Assembly (NCBI GenBank): GCA_016508695.1
Contig: VNKQ01000003.1
Coordinates: 1,054,001-1,118,000 of the forward strand
DNA from: Hyphodiscus hymeniophilus
Taxonomy: Eukaryota > Ascomycota > Leotiomycetes > Helotiales > Hyphodiscaceae
DNA: 64,000 bases
Reading direction: 5' to 3'
Shown: piece by piece, positions 24,389 through 34,770 of the stretch
How the letters are laid out: the number at the start of each line of letters is the position of its first letter
How positions within the stretch are numbered: the first letter of the stretch is position 1
Notes under the pieces: generated by a model
Databases searched by the model: none
Seen by the model: only the letters and a program-made list of their open reading frames with translations
Told to the model about the DNA's origin: nothing
Translations under genes and position numbers: made by a program

Positions 24389-25419
24389 CTAGACAACCAG
24401 AACACCCCGGTATCTCATCTTCCCAGCCTGCAACCGCTCCATAGAGTCTGTGATACCCTGCTGCGTCATGGGGAACTGTTCAATGATGGGCTTGATCTGA
24501 TGGTGTGCGGCGAAGGCCAACATATCGCGCTGGACCTGTCTGGCGGCCACTAAAGAGCCTTGAATGTTCAACTCGCCCGCAAGGATGGGCATGTAAGGGA
24601 TCGTCAGATCATCTTGGGAGACGGTGAGAGGAAAGATGGTAGAGCCGGGGGCCATGATGGGCAGGAATTGCTTCCAGTCGGGCTGGACAGAAGTAGTGAC
24701 GAGGAGTTGGTCGACGGGACGGGAGACGGCGAGTTCGCTGACACCCTTTGTGGCGATGAACTCGGTAGCACCGAGTTTCATGGCCTCATCTTTCTTGGAG
24801 TCGGTGGAGGAGAAGACAACAACTTCGCAACCCATCTTAGCAGCGAATTGTATGGCCAAGTGCCCCAGACCTCCAACACCAATCACGCCGACGCGGTCAG
24901 TCGCTTTGGCGAGTTTGAGCGCGTTGAATACAGTTGCACCGCCGCACATGAGTGGCGCTGCGAACTCGCGTGGAATGGAGTCAGGGATTGCGAAGATGTA
25001 ATCTGCCTTCCAGACACCATAGTGGGCGAACGAGCCTTGGTCGAGGTTGGCGTAGCCGAACATGGCACGCTCCGCACACAGAGTTTCGTGACCGGTCAAG
25101 CATTGCTTGCAGTGTCCGCATGAGTTATGTTGGTAGCCCCAGCCGACGGAATCCCCTTTGCGGTAGCTCTTTACTGATGCACCCACTTCCTGGGGTTTGT
25201 TAGTATGGACTATGAAGAAGAGAGTAATTTGCGCACCTCAATGACACCAGCACCTTCGTGTCCTAAGACCATATCGGCATGCTTGTAGTGCTCATCTGTT
25301 CCGCAGAGACCTGAGTGGGTGACCTTTATCAGAACCTCATCGGGACCGATGTTTCTGGTTGTGGTTGATTCAACAATCTTGCCCTCCTTGGAACCTCTGA
25401 AGACTGTGAATGAGACCAT
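24389..25419 (-). CDS. Zinc-dependent alcohol dehydrogenase, NADP type
   Basis: Medium-chain dehydrogenase/reductase oxidising or reducing alcohols and aldehydes. Exons on the minus strand: 25419-25237 and 25189-24389; the 47 bp intron (25190-25236, GTGCGC donor, CATACTAAC branch, CCCAG acceptor) joins GVIEEVGASVKSYRKGD. Length is 327 aa, slightly short of the usual ~350. GLCGTDEHY and MVLGHEGAGVIEEVG supply catalytic-zinc ligands. NSCGHCKQCLTGHETLC carries the four structural-zinc cysteines. GVIGVGGLGHLAIQFAAKMG is the Rossmann loop, and the SSTDSKKDEA segment after the second strand (no acidic residue at its tip) favours NADP(H), as in the cinnamyl-alcohol/Adh6-7 group. Substrate cannot be deduced. 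A triple 13 bp repeat lies ~350 bp upstream. Confidence 0.9.
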
Positions 25420-26362
25420 TTTGCTAGCTGTGAAGTGATTTGTAGTAGAACGGGGTTTGTGCTAGCTTTTTTTCCAGTGCTTCAGTGAGATGAGAAGAGG
25501 GAAGAGTGAGATCGAGGTGAGGTAGTATATGTATCTGTAATGCGAGTTGATTGTGAGTTATGAGAATGTGATATGATATGTTTGAATAGTGAGAGAAAGT
25601 TGTAAGGAAGAGTTCAACTTCGTATAAGTACTTCTTGAGAGGAAGTGTTCAGATACACGTGAAGTAACAATCGGATTCTAGGTCCGTCGATTGCTAAGCA
25701 AATCAATCCACTGAAAGTGTCAATGACGCTTGAAGCTTCTAAACGATATAACCGACGACTACGGTATGAGGTGTATCCATGAGGTGTATCCATGAGGTGT
25801 ATCCAGACACTCAGACTTTGGTAGTGGCACCAGGGAGGAACTGCGACAGACTCTTATTGGCTACTTCCTCAATTTGTCAGGGAAGAGCCAGTCAAGAAGC
25901 ATAGCAAGCCTCGGCAGTCGTTCGGAAAGCCGTCCTTTTCCAGCTGTGGTGCATGGAGTCTTTGAAAATTGAAATGCCCTTGCAGGGAACTTTTGTGGAA
26001 TTCCACAAAACCTTTTTCCCAAGCTCGAAGACATGACGACGTCCGACGTCCTCGGTACCTGGATCCGCAATGCGTTTTCACTTGCTGTGTGACAACTGTC
26101 ATTGGTTACTTCGGATTTGTACTGTAAGCTCTTCAACACAGTCCGTCCTCGCCTCGCTCGCTTTTCTCGTCCCGGATCCGGGTATCTTAGATCTGCCGTG
26201 CCCGGGCTCTTATCCGAATCTAAATCAGGGTTTCGGACCCCCTGTTTAAAATTGAAAAGAAAAAAAGACAAGGTAACTTTGCCATCCAGCTCCTCAAGTG
26301 TGGCGTGCATGACTCGTGTACGATCCCGCTTCTGTTTCGGATTCGACTTCGGATTTATGACA
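25420..26362. promoter_or_regulatory. Upstream region of ADH and 3' flank of rrp4
   Basis: About 0.94 kb without a supported gene. The half near 25440-25640 is A/G-rich and fits the ADH promoter and leader. The short frames at 25861-26310 on the minus strand have no features of a real protein. Confidence 0.4.
25766..25804 (+). repeat. Three tandem copies of a 13 bp motif
   Basis: ATGAGGTGTATCC occurs three times head to tail at 25766-25778, 25779-25791 and 25792-25804 with no mismatch. It lies ~350 bp upstream of the alcohol dehydrogenase start and could be a binding-site cluster or a young slippage repeat. Confidence 0.9.
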
Positions 26363-27432
26363 TCAAATGCCTCTCAATAACTTCAAAACCTCCTGCCCCT
26401 TCTCTACACTCAGGTAGGCATTGCTCTCGCCAGTGTTCAAATTGTCAACCTCCACAGCAGCTTCGTATCCCTTCATCACCATGTCCTCATCAACCCTCAA
26501 ACCCTCCGTAACCAACAACTGAATGACCCCTCCAATCCTCGCCATCTCCCTTCTAGTTTCCCGTTCGATCGCATCGTTCTGACTCGAATATACCGTACTA
26601 CTAACGCTTTCTTCAATTCTCGTAATCGCCGCCTCGCCCCCAGTTACCTCAACATGTTTGCTGATCCAGATATAACCATTGACTCCGAGAATTACATCAA
26701 CTTTCCCACCACCATGCGCAGTATCAATCGTCCACACTTGTCTGCGAGCCCTAACCACCCCGCCTCCACCTCCAACACCACTGACACTCATGAAAACCCC
26801 ATTCCGCAACTTCCCATACTTCAGACTCCGCGTATGTAGACTGGCGCTTCCATCCTGATATAAAGCCTGCACCTCAGCAACCAAGAGATCGCCTTCGCTA
26901 AAGAAAGTCCTGATCTGCAACTCGTCCGTCTCGGTTCGTCTGCGCAGGATACCGCCCGGAAGGTTGATCGCTGAGAGAGGCAGATTTGCGAGAACAGGAG
27001 CTCCGACGTCGACGCGCCAGCGTTTGGATTGCACTTCAATGATACGCCCGACGACCAGATCGCCGATTTCTGGCGTGTAGCGTGCGCGGAGAGGGCGGAC
27101 GGAAAGGAGTTTGTTGGTCTTTTGGACGGTGCCGGCGACAGTGGCTATGATCTCGGAGCTGGAGGCTGCGACGTACGTGCCGTGACCTCTAGAGACATCG
27201 TCAGTATTGCCTTGGGGTAGGGAATATGTAGCGGGTCATACCTCATCCATTGAGCATCATCCGTGATAATCTCTCCCGGCGTGATAATTTCTCTCGAGTG
27301 TCGAGCTCGTTTCGCAGGACGCATGCTAACGTCTCCTTGAAGATCAACCCCGCCATCGTCTGAATCATCTGGAGAGCTCTCCGCCTGATATGGAATGATG
27401 GCAGGAGCTGGAGCAAGAATGGTAATGGCCAT
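26363..27432 (-). CDS. rrp4: Exosome complex subunit Rrp4
   Basis: RNA-binding cap subunit of the 3'-5' RNA exosome (nucleus and cytoplasm). Exons on the minus strand: 27432-27242 and 27188-26363, giving 338 aa; the 53 bp intron (27189-27241) has a GTATGA donor and TACTGACGATG branch, and joins DDAQWMRGHGTYV. After a short acidic N-terminus come the N-terminal beta domain (GHGTYVAASSSEIIATVAGT, then NKLLSVRPLRARYTPEIGDL), the S1 RNA-binding domain (VVGRIIEVQSKRWRVDVGAP through MQIRTFFSEGDLL-like sequence) and a KH-like end (GVNGYIWISKH). A glycine-rich insertion (SGVGGGGG) sits before the KH region. Order and length match the fungal family. Confidence 0.94.
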
Positions 27433-28362
27433 TGTCGCGATTTTGTACCAGACGAGGCTGATGTTTTGTTTAAGAAGTTTCTATGGATGTGAGGCTGACG
27501 TGACTACGGAGGCCGGAACCCTTGGTAGCGTAGCCTACCTATCACCAGATCTGAGAGAAACTTTTAATGCTATTATTATTTTTCTCTGAATTCAAAAGTT
27601 TCTTATTACAATTATATGTAACTTTCTAGGGCTGTGTTAAAACTATGTTCGTTTTGTACTTAGGAGTTCTTATTCGCGAGAACTCGACTCCTCGCCTACT
27701 TCTATCCTCGATGCCTCCGTTTCTTCCCACCCGTACGAACCGTATCATCTGATATTTCGATACAAGCCTGAAGCTGCAAGATGATTTGGCATGGCATTGC
27801 ATGGCTCGTAGATCATGATCCGACGAAACTGGCTGGAAGAGAGATTATGTAGTATTCGTCGTCACCACGGGAGTATATGGAACGATCAGCTTCGCCCCTT
27901 GTGCTTTCTATCTTTGAAGTTGTCCCGGTCGAAGACAGCACCGGGATGCGGCCGATAGGATGTGGCAAGATAGGGAATTGTAGGCAATTCAGCTCTTGCG
28001 TTGAGATCAACAGAAGTCGCGGTGGAAGACCTTATACTGTCATCGCCTCGAACGTGTGAGTGAGGACATCGGGTTTGGATTCGGTGGGCCTCCAGTGTGC
28101 CTCTTGCCAGACGGATCCTAGTCATGATGGTCTTTGTCAAGTTCCAAGTCAGGAAGGAAAACGAGGAGCGCATAGCCAACGGATGAACTGTAAACCACGA
28201 ACCAGAGACAAGAGATGACGTGCAGACAGCTGAAACCTTCGATGGAAGCTCTACCCTGATGTGAGATTTGGATGCCAATGCTTAGAGGAGAAATGATAGA
28301 CCTTTGAGGATTCCTCCGCCGTAAATTCAGGCCTAGATTCCCAACTCTCGCAATTCCAATGC
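27433..28362. promoter_or_regulatory. Upstream region of rrp4 and 3' flank of the DUF4536 gene
   Basis: About 0.93 kb between two minus-strand genes. It includes an A/T-rich stretch near 27560-27620. No additional gene could be supported. Confidence 0.4.
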
Positions 28363-28707
28363 CTAATTGACCAATCTCCAAAACCCCATTCCCACAAGTG
28401 TCAAGGCGATGCCAGTTATCCCCGTTTGTCGAGTCTTTATTCCAAACAGACTCTTGCTCTTGAGAATCTTTGCTTCTTGAGCTTTCAATTGTGAGTGTCC
28501 AGAAACATAGCTGTAGACCCCTAGGCCAGCGAAAGCAGCAGCTCCTGTACACAAAGCTTGTCAGAGAAATCAATATCTATGGTGAACGACTTCCTCACCC
28601 GTGACTCTGCAAGGCAAGCAATCTTCTTGAAGTTTGTCCTGTTCTGCAAGAACTTTATGCAGCGGCTCAGGGCGCGATAGATGTTCTAAAGGAGGGACTT
28701 TTGACAT
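28363..28707 (-). CDS. Small DUF4536 (Dmo2-like) mitochondrial membrane protein
   Basis: A 96 aa protein assembled from two exons on the minus strand: 28707-28599 and 28544-28363. The 54 bp intron (28545-28598) has a GTGAGG donor and a TGTACAG acceptor. The splice joins EDCLPCRVTGAAAFAGLGVY. The CLPCRVTGA motif followed by a hydrophobic helix, a basic linker (KAQEAKILKSK) and a second hydrophobic helix (GITGIALTLVGMGFWRL) matches the DUF4536 family that includes yeast Dmo2 (YDL157C) and metazoan DMAC1-like proteins, which are mitochondrial inner-membrane proteins. It would be missed by a search for long open frames because the larger overlapping frame at 28118-28573 is out of register. Function beyond mitochondrial membrane localisation is not visible. 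Confidence 0.82.
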
Positions 28708-28859
28708 TGCGTTGTGATGAACTATGTAATATGGTTGATGAAAGGAGAAGTTTGGGCGGAGCTTGACGTGCTTGAGTGGCCGCCAACCCCACGTCCAATT
28801 CCTGAACCTTCAACAACCTCGCAACACTCCAAATGAATGGACAATAGCAATATTTAAGG

Positions 28860-30591
28860 ATGAGTGGTTCAATAGAGGCATTGCACATCTATGATGAGCA
28901 TAAGTATGCAAGAAATCCAGATACCCGTTCAGTAGCTAACCATTTCAGTCGCCCCATCCTCACTCATGTCTACACCTCGAGGCCACTCACATCGTCGCAA
29001 CTCCTTCCTCTGTACCTCGCACACCCTGCACCCAGGCCAAATTTTATTTACCTCCCGAATACCTCTCCGCCGACCCTTGTCTTCAGTCTCATCCATTCAA
29101 ATCTCCTCTTCATTTTTACCTCGTCCACCGAAATCGAACCTTTACTTGCGCTCGAGTTCTTGCACAGGATAATAGATGTATTGGAGGAATTTATTGGGTC
29201 GCCTTTATTGGCAAGTAAGGTGGAGAGCAGCTATGATGTTGTAGCTCAACTACTGAACGAGATGTGCGATGGGGGCGCTGTGAGCACGACTGAGCCGAAT
29301 GCGCTGAGGGACTTAGTCGAAGTGGAGGGATGGATTGGGAAGTTATTAGGAGGGATCAATATTCCTGGGTACACTACAATCTGTCCGAATCTAGAACCAT
29401 GCTTACCGGTGCTCTAGAAAACAAGGCTTTGCATCCGCAAATTCCAACATGTCTGCCATATCGTCCACTGGAGCCGCAGTGAATACCCCAGCTCTACCGT
29501 GGCGAAGAGCAAACGTTCGACATACATCCAATGAGCTTTATGTTGACCTCATCGAAACACTTTCAGTCACACTCGCGCCATCCGGCAGACCATTAGCAGC
29601 CTTCGCCAACGGCACAATTGCGTGTACATCAAAGATCTCTGGGGTCCCAGACCTGATACTGAATCTCTCTACACCCTCAGGAAGGCAGAATGTCAGCAGC
29701 GTAATGGAATTGCCAGTATTTCATCCCTGCGTTAGACTCGCAAGATGGCGAGAGAAGGCAGGAGAATTGAGCTTCATTCCTCCTGATGGGCGATTTGTAT
29801 TGGCTGGATACGGAGTTGACCTACTACCATTCCAAAATGGCAAGAGCGGAACTACGAACTCTTCGACTTTGAAGTTACCGGTCACTCTTGAGGTCAAGAC
29901 TAGTCTTGGCCCAGTTGGATCTGATTTCGAAGTCAGGCTATTCATCACGAAAGTGTCTGGGCAAGGCAATTCTTCTGTCGGAGGCTCATCGTCCAGAAGT
30001 AGCAGCCAAGTAGGCGGCCGTGGTAATTCTGCCTTTAGTGGACTTGGTGGTCCACAAAGTGGCAGCTCTGCATCACCAATACTAGAGGATCTAGTGGTCA
30101 CAATACCTTTACCTTCTGATGTGAGGAATCTACCAGAGATCAAGGCAAGTCGCGGCGATACTACATACAACCCTGGTGAGAAGAACCTAGAGTGGCATAT
30201 TCCAGCGAAGGAAGCTCAAGCTGGGGGAGCTACGTTACGATGTACCGTCAGTGGCCCATTGACGGATACTGACGACTTTGATGGAAATGGATTTAGGCTT
30301 GATGGAGGCTACGATTACAAAGAGGAGCCATACCAAAGCGAACCTGTGAAAACTAAACCAGTTGAAGCGAACGAGCGAGAGGATGATAGGAAGGCTGCTC
30401 AAAACAAGATTCTTATGCCTAGTTCTGCCAATGTCAGCTTCTCCGTTAAGGGATGGCTAGCCAGTGGTATCAAAGTGGAGAGTCTAAACGTGGACACGAG
30501 GAAAAGCCGTGGGATTGGTGAAAGTGTGAAGCCATACAAAGGCGTGAAGTATCTGACTTTGAGCAATGGTGGCGTTGAAATCAGATGTTGA
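28860..30591 (+). CDS. apm3: AP-3 adaptor complex subunit mu
   Basis: Medium subunit of the AP-3 coat, which sorts cargo from Golgi/endosomes to the vacuole. Exons: 28860-28903, 28949-29368, 29418-30591, giving 545 aa. Introns of 45 and 49 bp; exon 1 (MSGSIEALHIYDEH) joins NRPILTHVYTSRPL, completing the longin-like N-terminal domain. The second junction runs INIPGKQGFASAN, leading to ALPWRRANVRHTSNELYVDL, the hallmark start of the mu homology domain that reads YxxPhi sorting signals. A Ser/Gly-rich insertion (residues ~290-320) interrupts that domain, as in other filamentous-fungal AP-3 mu. The end KGVKYLTLSNGGVEIRC fits the family. The second splice site was chosen because it is the only phase-compatible pair. 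Confidence 0.93.
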
Positions 30592-30733
30592 GCATTTGCG
30601 GGATTTGGCGTTATGATTGTAGCTCATCAGGGATGGAGCATATTGCGTGCATTGGGCAGGAGGCTGGGAGCTTCATATTCAGATACTTCAAGACCGAGCC
30701 AACTTTCAGTGCGGAGTTACTAGTTGCAGGTAA

Positions 30734-31804
30734 TTACCTGCGTTCCCTTTGCCTAACAGCTTCTTCTCTTCGCCTCCTTTCTTCTTTCAAAATCTCCTCA
30801 GCAGGTAACATTCCTTCCAATATCGTTCTGTTCATATTTCCAATTCCCCGGTTCAATACACTCATCACGCTATCCTCCGAGTCAGAATCATTGTTTGTTG
30901 TTGCCCTTAAGTTTGAATTCGTTAATGCGGATGCAGTCTCGGCATCTTGTCTTTGCCTTCGTTTCCTCGCTGTGTCTTCATCCATCTGCTTCCCTGCATG
31001 TCTTGCGGCTGCCTTAGCTTGTTCGGCAGCGACTTCGTTCCTCCTCTCCTTATCTTCCTTGTCAAATCGTCTCTGCTTCCTATCATCTTTCTCTTCGTGC
31101 CGTTTCCGATCTTTTCTGTCCTTCCGATCATTCTTTCCTGTCCGTCTCTCATACTCATCGTCCGCATCATTCTTTTCAAACATCCTTCTACATGCTGGTG
31201 ACCCCGACAATGCAGGTAGTAATTCCTTCAGTCTCATATCCTCATTTGAGCTTACACCCGAGTCCCTCCCTACCTTCCTACTCCTCGATAATTCCTTCGG
31301 ATGACTAGACTTCCTTCTACGTCTCCGGTAATGGTCTGTCGATGCTCTTGGATCCGTGTCCCTGCCCCTCTCCTTCCTTGGATCTCTCGAAACATCCCCG
31401 GTTGATCGAGAACCCCCAAACAAAGAACGCGAACGTTTAGGATCGTAGATGTTTTGCCTATCTCTCGATTCTCTTACTCCCGCGATAGATATACGATCTC
31501 GTGATCTTCTTGGACTACTTGTGTTTTGTCGAATCGCAACCTGATACCCACCTGGGAGGCTGAACTCGCGCTTTGTGGTGTATGTAGAGGAAGGAGAGGA
31601 GGCCGATAAGTGGGAGAAGGGAGTTGTGGGATCCGTGTGGCGACGTGATGTGTCGTCGAAGACGTCTTCCCAGTCGTTCGATCGGGTGCGATCCCCTCTC
31701 GGCGAGAGAGGATCGGTTGATATCCTTAGTGTTGTTGTTGTTGTTGTTGTTGTTGTGGGCTTGCCTAAGACCTTTTCTTTCAGGCTTTCGAAGAAGGAAG
31801 GCAT
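30734..31804 (-). CDS. Uncharacterised basic, low-complexity protein
   Basis: Single-exon frame of 356 aa that I do not recognise. It begins MPSFFESLKEKVLGK, possibly an amphipathic helix, followed by nine threonines encoded by a pure ACA run (GTT repeat on the + strand at 31730-31756). The middle is Ser/Arg-rich. A Lys/Arg/Glu-rich stretch (residues ~215-285) is likely coiled coil or a single alpha helix. A short block near the end, SVMSVLNRGIGNMNRTILEGMLPAEEILKEE, reads like a conserved motif. It lies only 142 bp from the convergent AP-3 mu stop. The long open frame, typical composition and natural start support a real gene; no function is proposed. Confidence 0.72.
   Translation of the reverse strand: MPSFFESLKEKVLGKPTTTTTTTTTLRISTDPLSPRGDRTRSNDWEDVFDDTSRRHTDPTTPFSHLSASSPSSTYTTKREFSLPGGYQVAIRQNTSSPRRSRDRISIAGVRESRDRQNIYDPKRSRSLFGGSRSTGDVSRDPRKERGRDTDPRASTDHYRRRRRKSSHPKELSRSRKVGRDSGVSSNEDMRLKELLPALSGSPACRRMFEKNDADDEYERRTGKNDRKDRKDRKRHEEKDDRKQRRFDKEDKERRNEVAAEQAKAAARHAGKQMDEDTARKRRQRQDAETASALTNSNLRATTNNDSDSEDSVMSVLNRGIGNMNRTILEGMLPAEEILKEERRRREEAVRQRERR
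31730..31756 (+). repeat. GTT trinucleotide microsatellite (poly-Thr in coding sequence)
   Basis: Nine uninterrupted GTT units on the + strand, read as consecutive ACA threonine codons in the minus-strand gene at 30734-31804. Confidence 0.95.
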
Positions 31805-32134
31805 TTTCTATAAAACAAACCTTGTGAGTTGCGGTCCAATGTCGATTTTGGGGAACTTCTGTTGCCGGAAGAAAGACGCTGCTGGAAGGAGACTGAGGTG
31901 GCTGATATACGTCTACTTGATGATTGTACTGGAATGTAACAGTGTGATTCACCGCACATATGATTTTGAGCCTATGAAATCCCTGATAGTAATTATACTT
32001 TAGTTTAATATCAGGCTACGAATCAAAGGCTTGAATGTACAGTCCTCTTTCGCTGACGCCAGAAATCACAAAACACCAGCCTTTAGGTTTCCCTTCCCAA
32101 CATGAGACAAAAATCCATGTCACTAATACAATGG
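31805..32134. other. Intergenic stretch between two tandem uncharacterised genes
   Basis: Upstream of the gene at 30734-31804 and downstream of the gene at 32135-32827. Nothing else seen. Confidence 0.4.
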
Positions 32135-32827
32135 TTATTGTGTTCTTCTTCTGGACGGCGCCTCTTGATTACGGAGTACCTCACCCTCTTTAAACGACCG
32201 CGTCATATCTCCTATGCGATATCTCTCGGTCGGTACCCTCGCACTATGTGCATTCGAAGCCTCCACAGAACTATGCTGAGGGTCAGGCCGCAGACCAGAA
32301 GGGATAGATTGATTTGACGAACGCACACTGAGAGCCCGACCAGCAGGGTCAGGGAAGGAGCTCAGTAGCGAGCCACGTTGCGGGCCCTGTTGAAGAAAAG
32401 AAGGACGATGCAAAGACCGCGGTGGGAGACCATGAGGACTCTTGTGTTGAGATCCATAGGAAGTACCATATTCTGAGCCTGTCGGCTTACTGTGATGGGG
32501 CTGACGATGTGTGACCCCTTCTTGGGATGGATCAAGACTTCCCTTGGACAGAGGATCCCAAGGTATCGAATGTGCTCTCGAGAGTCTTCCTGGAAGCCCG
32601 AAATGTGCCGATCCTTGGTGGAGATTTGGATCAGGATTGTAGGATCGGCCAGGGTCAGGAGCAGAGCGTCCCGGCCTGCCAATACAACGTCCACTTTCGT
32701 CGTACTTGAGATGCGGACGCTGCACTCGCTCCTTTTTCTTCTTGTATTTTTCATATGCGTTCTTGCTCCCGTATAGCAGTTTGCTCGCCGCCATATCAAG
32801 CCAGTCGTGAATCGGATCGTGACCCAT
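32135..32827 (-). CDS. Uncharacterised disordered protein with a conserved-looking N-terminus
   Basis: A 230 aa single-exon frame. The first 50 residues (MGHDPIHDWLDMAASKLLYG, then a Lys-rich helix KNAYEKYKKKKERVQ) look structured and could fold as a short amphipathic helical segment. The rest is Pro/Ser/His-rich and disordered. I do not recognise a family. The upstream region 32828-33280 shows no other gene. A real gene is supported by the long frame free of stops and the ATG close to the open-frame boundary; a short upstream exon is possible but not needed. Confidence 0.6.
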   Translation of the reverse strand: MGHDPIHDWLDMAASKLLYGSKNAYEKYKKKKERVQRPHLKYDESGRCIGRPGRSAPDPGRSYNPDPNLHQGSAHFGLPGRLSRAHSIPWDPLSKGSLDPSQEGVTHRQPHHSKPTGSEYGTSYGSQHKSPHGLPPRSLHRPSFLQQGPQRGSLLSSFPDPAGRALSVRSSNQSIPSGLRPDPQHSSVEASNAHSARVPTERYRIGDMTRSFKEGEVLRNQEAPSRRRTQ

Positions 32828-33280
32828 TTTGAGTCTGATATTGTGAATGAGAATATGGTGTTAATGATATTGAGGGTTGAAAGTGGAGACGAAGTTTGAA
32901 AGAGGTGCAGCATTAGATGTTTATGGATATCTGTGTTCCATAGAGTCACAACCCAAGTGCGAACGTCCTCCTGTTATCAATGCATTGACTTCGAGGCACT
33001 TTGATTCACACTGGATGCTTCCTGACTTGGTTATGACATCCCTACTGTCCGAAAGTATTCGTGTGGCTCGACAGGCGTGCTACGAGCCCTCGTTCGAGAC
33101 CTCGTTTGGGCGAGAAGAGGCCTACGTAAGGCCACGAGCAATAATACTTGGATATATAACGCTTTGGATCGAAGCTACAAACTAAGCAAAGTCAACAGCA
33201 CTTAGCAAGGAGTAGGAACGACTTGGTGAAGGGTTGACTGTACTGGTACTGGAATAGGATTGATTACGGTGGTACAGGTT
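32828..33280. other. Intergenic stretch, no gene recognised
   Basis: Holds the promoter side of the gene at 32135-32827 and the 3' flank of mic12. The 102-codon plus-strand frame here has no splice or domain support. Confidence 0.4.
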
Positions 33281-34257
33281 TTATACACCCCTCAACACAG
33301 AATTGTCTCTCACATCTATAGGCTTATAGCGCTCATCCAGAACTTCCTCGACGCTCTTATTCAATCCATCTGGCTTTTCGTACCTCTCATGAAGGGCCTT
33401 CTCCACTGCGGAAGAATGGCTTAACGTCGCTGACTGTGCTCTTGACTCGAGCTTGTCTGAGGCCAATCCGACCACCGCCTGGGCTTTGCCAATAGCTTCC
33501 TTCCCTTTCTCGATACCCTTGCTCACAACATCTCGTACAGCACTACGAGCAGCATCGACAGTGCCTCCACTCTGGTTTATTTTGTCGGTTGCATATTGAA
33601 CATCCGACTTCGTATTGGCCATAGTCTGGTCTGTTTTCGCCTTTGCCGCACCGCCAATCTCAGCAGACTTGGTTCCAGCTCTGCTCAACTGTTCCTTTGC
33701 TGAGGCAGCAGCTTTTTCGGCGCCAGATACTGTTGCAGCAACAGCTCTGTCGATGCCCTTAGCAGCTTGATCGGCACCCTTTCGGGCAACGGCTTTACTT
33801 CTGTCGACGGCCTCCTGAACCTTCGGACCGGCCCTCTTTTCAGCCTCTTCGATTCCTTCCCTAGACTTCTCCAACCCGGTCCCAAATAACCTAGCAACAG
33901 CGCCTTCCATACCTTCCCTTACTTCGTTCCACTCCGTCCTCTGCACCCACCGGACTGCATTTTCGACCTCGGCGTTCCATCTATCTTTTGCTGTCTCAGT
34001 CAGCGTACTGCGTTCTTCTCGCGCGAGTTCTGCGCGGCTTTGCAGTGACGGGGCGGGTGTCGGATCGAAAAGACTGTTAAGAACACGAGCTTGCGAAAGG
34101 AGAGCTTGGGCTTGCGCTTGTCGATTCCGTTCATGTGCGAGGACTGTCAGGTATGCTACGCCAAGTGTGAGGGTTACTCCGCCAGTCTGGACAAACAATT
34201 AGCTTCCCCAACGGCGATTGACCTGGATGAACTCACAAAGCCAGTAGTGAAGCCCAT
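33281..34257 (-). CDS. mic12: MICOS complex subunit Mic12 (fungal)
   Basis: Fungus-specific subunit of the mitochondrial contact site and cristae organising system, at crista junctions of the inner membrane. Exons on the minus strand: 34257-34237 (only 21 bp) and 34186-33281, giving 308 aa. The 50 bp intron (34187-34236) has a GTGAGT donor, GCTAAT branch and CCAG acceptor and yields MGFTTGFTGGVTLTLGVAYL, the family's N-terminal membrane segment. After it, AHERNRQAQAQAL, LNSLFDPTPAP and the block AKDRWNAEVENAVRWVQRTEW match Mic12. The C-terminal half is Ala/Lys-rich amphipathic repeat (EKAAASAKEQLSRAG), predicted helical. The micro-exon means a simple ORF call misses the true start. Confidence 0.9.
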
Positions 34258-34770
34258 TTCCCTTAGAAGATTGCACCACACTTTGGTGCAGCTGTACGAG
34301 GCTTTTTTCCAAACCACGAAATAATTAAGACGCCAATTGAAATGTAAGTGATGCTCCCGGAGCTGTTAGGAAATAGTTTACTGGGGAGCGAGGTTGTTGA
34401 TGGTTACGGTTTGAGGATGGCATAGTCGCCAAAATCTTGAAGGATAGGCGCACGCTCAAGGAATCTTCCGACGCACCACCAAGAAGCCCACGCTGTGCCT
34501 CAAGTTCCAACTCAAGAGTTGGGGGCGCAGCCATGCAAGCTGTACACAGCCCAGGCGTGTTGAGGAGAAGGCTCCGTATCATTTGCCTCTCTATCATCAA
34601 AACGTTCTTGAATCTACTATGCATTCATGTTCAGTGAGGATGTGTCACTGAGATAGATCGATAGCTCTCTGATTTCCTACCGTTGCTACGTTGCTTTCAG
34701 TGTGCCGAGAGTTCTCAGCTTCACTCAAATCCCCATCACAAGGCTACAGTCAAGGCCGTCGGCTGCTATC
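34258..34770. promoter_or_regulatory. Divergent region between mic12 and the STAND-N-like gene
   Basis: Both neighbours start here in opposite directions. No further gene recognised. Confidence 0.45.

Noticed and set aside
24560..25123. 187-codon plus-strand frame
   Set aside because: Antisense shadow of the alcohol dehydrogenase.
28118..28573. 151-codon minus-strand frame over the DUF4536 gene
   Set aside because: Out of register with the conserved two-exon protein, so a shadow frame.
24389..34257. A secondary-metabolite or other biosynthetic cluster around the ADH gene
   Set aside because: The neighbours are exosome, DUF4536, AP-3 and MICOS genes; no backbone enzyme, P450, transporter or cluster regulator is present.
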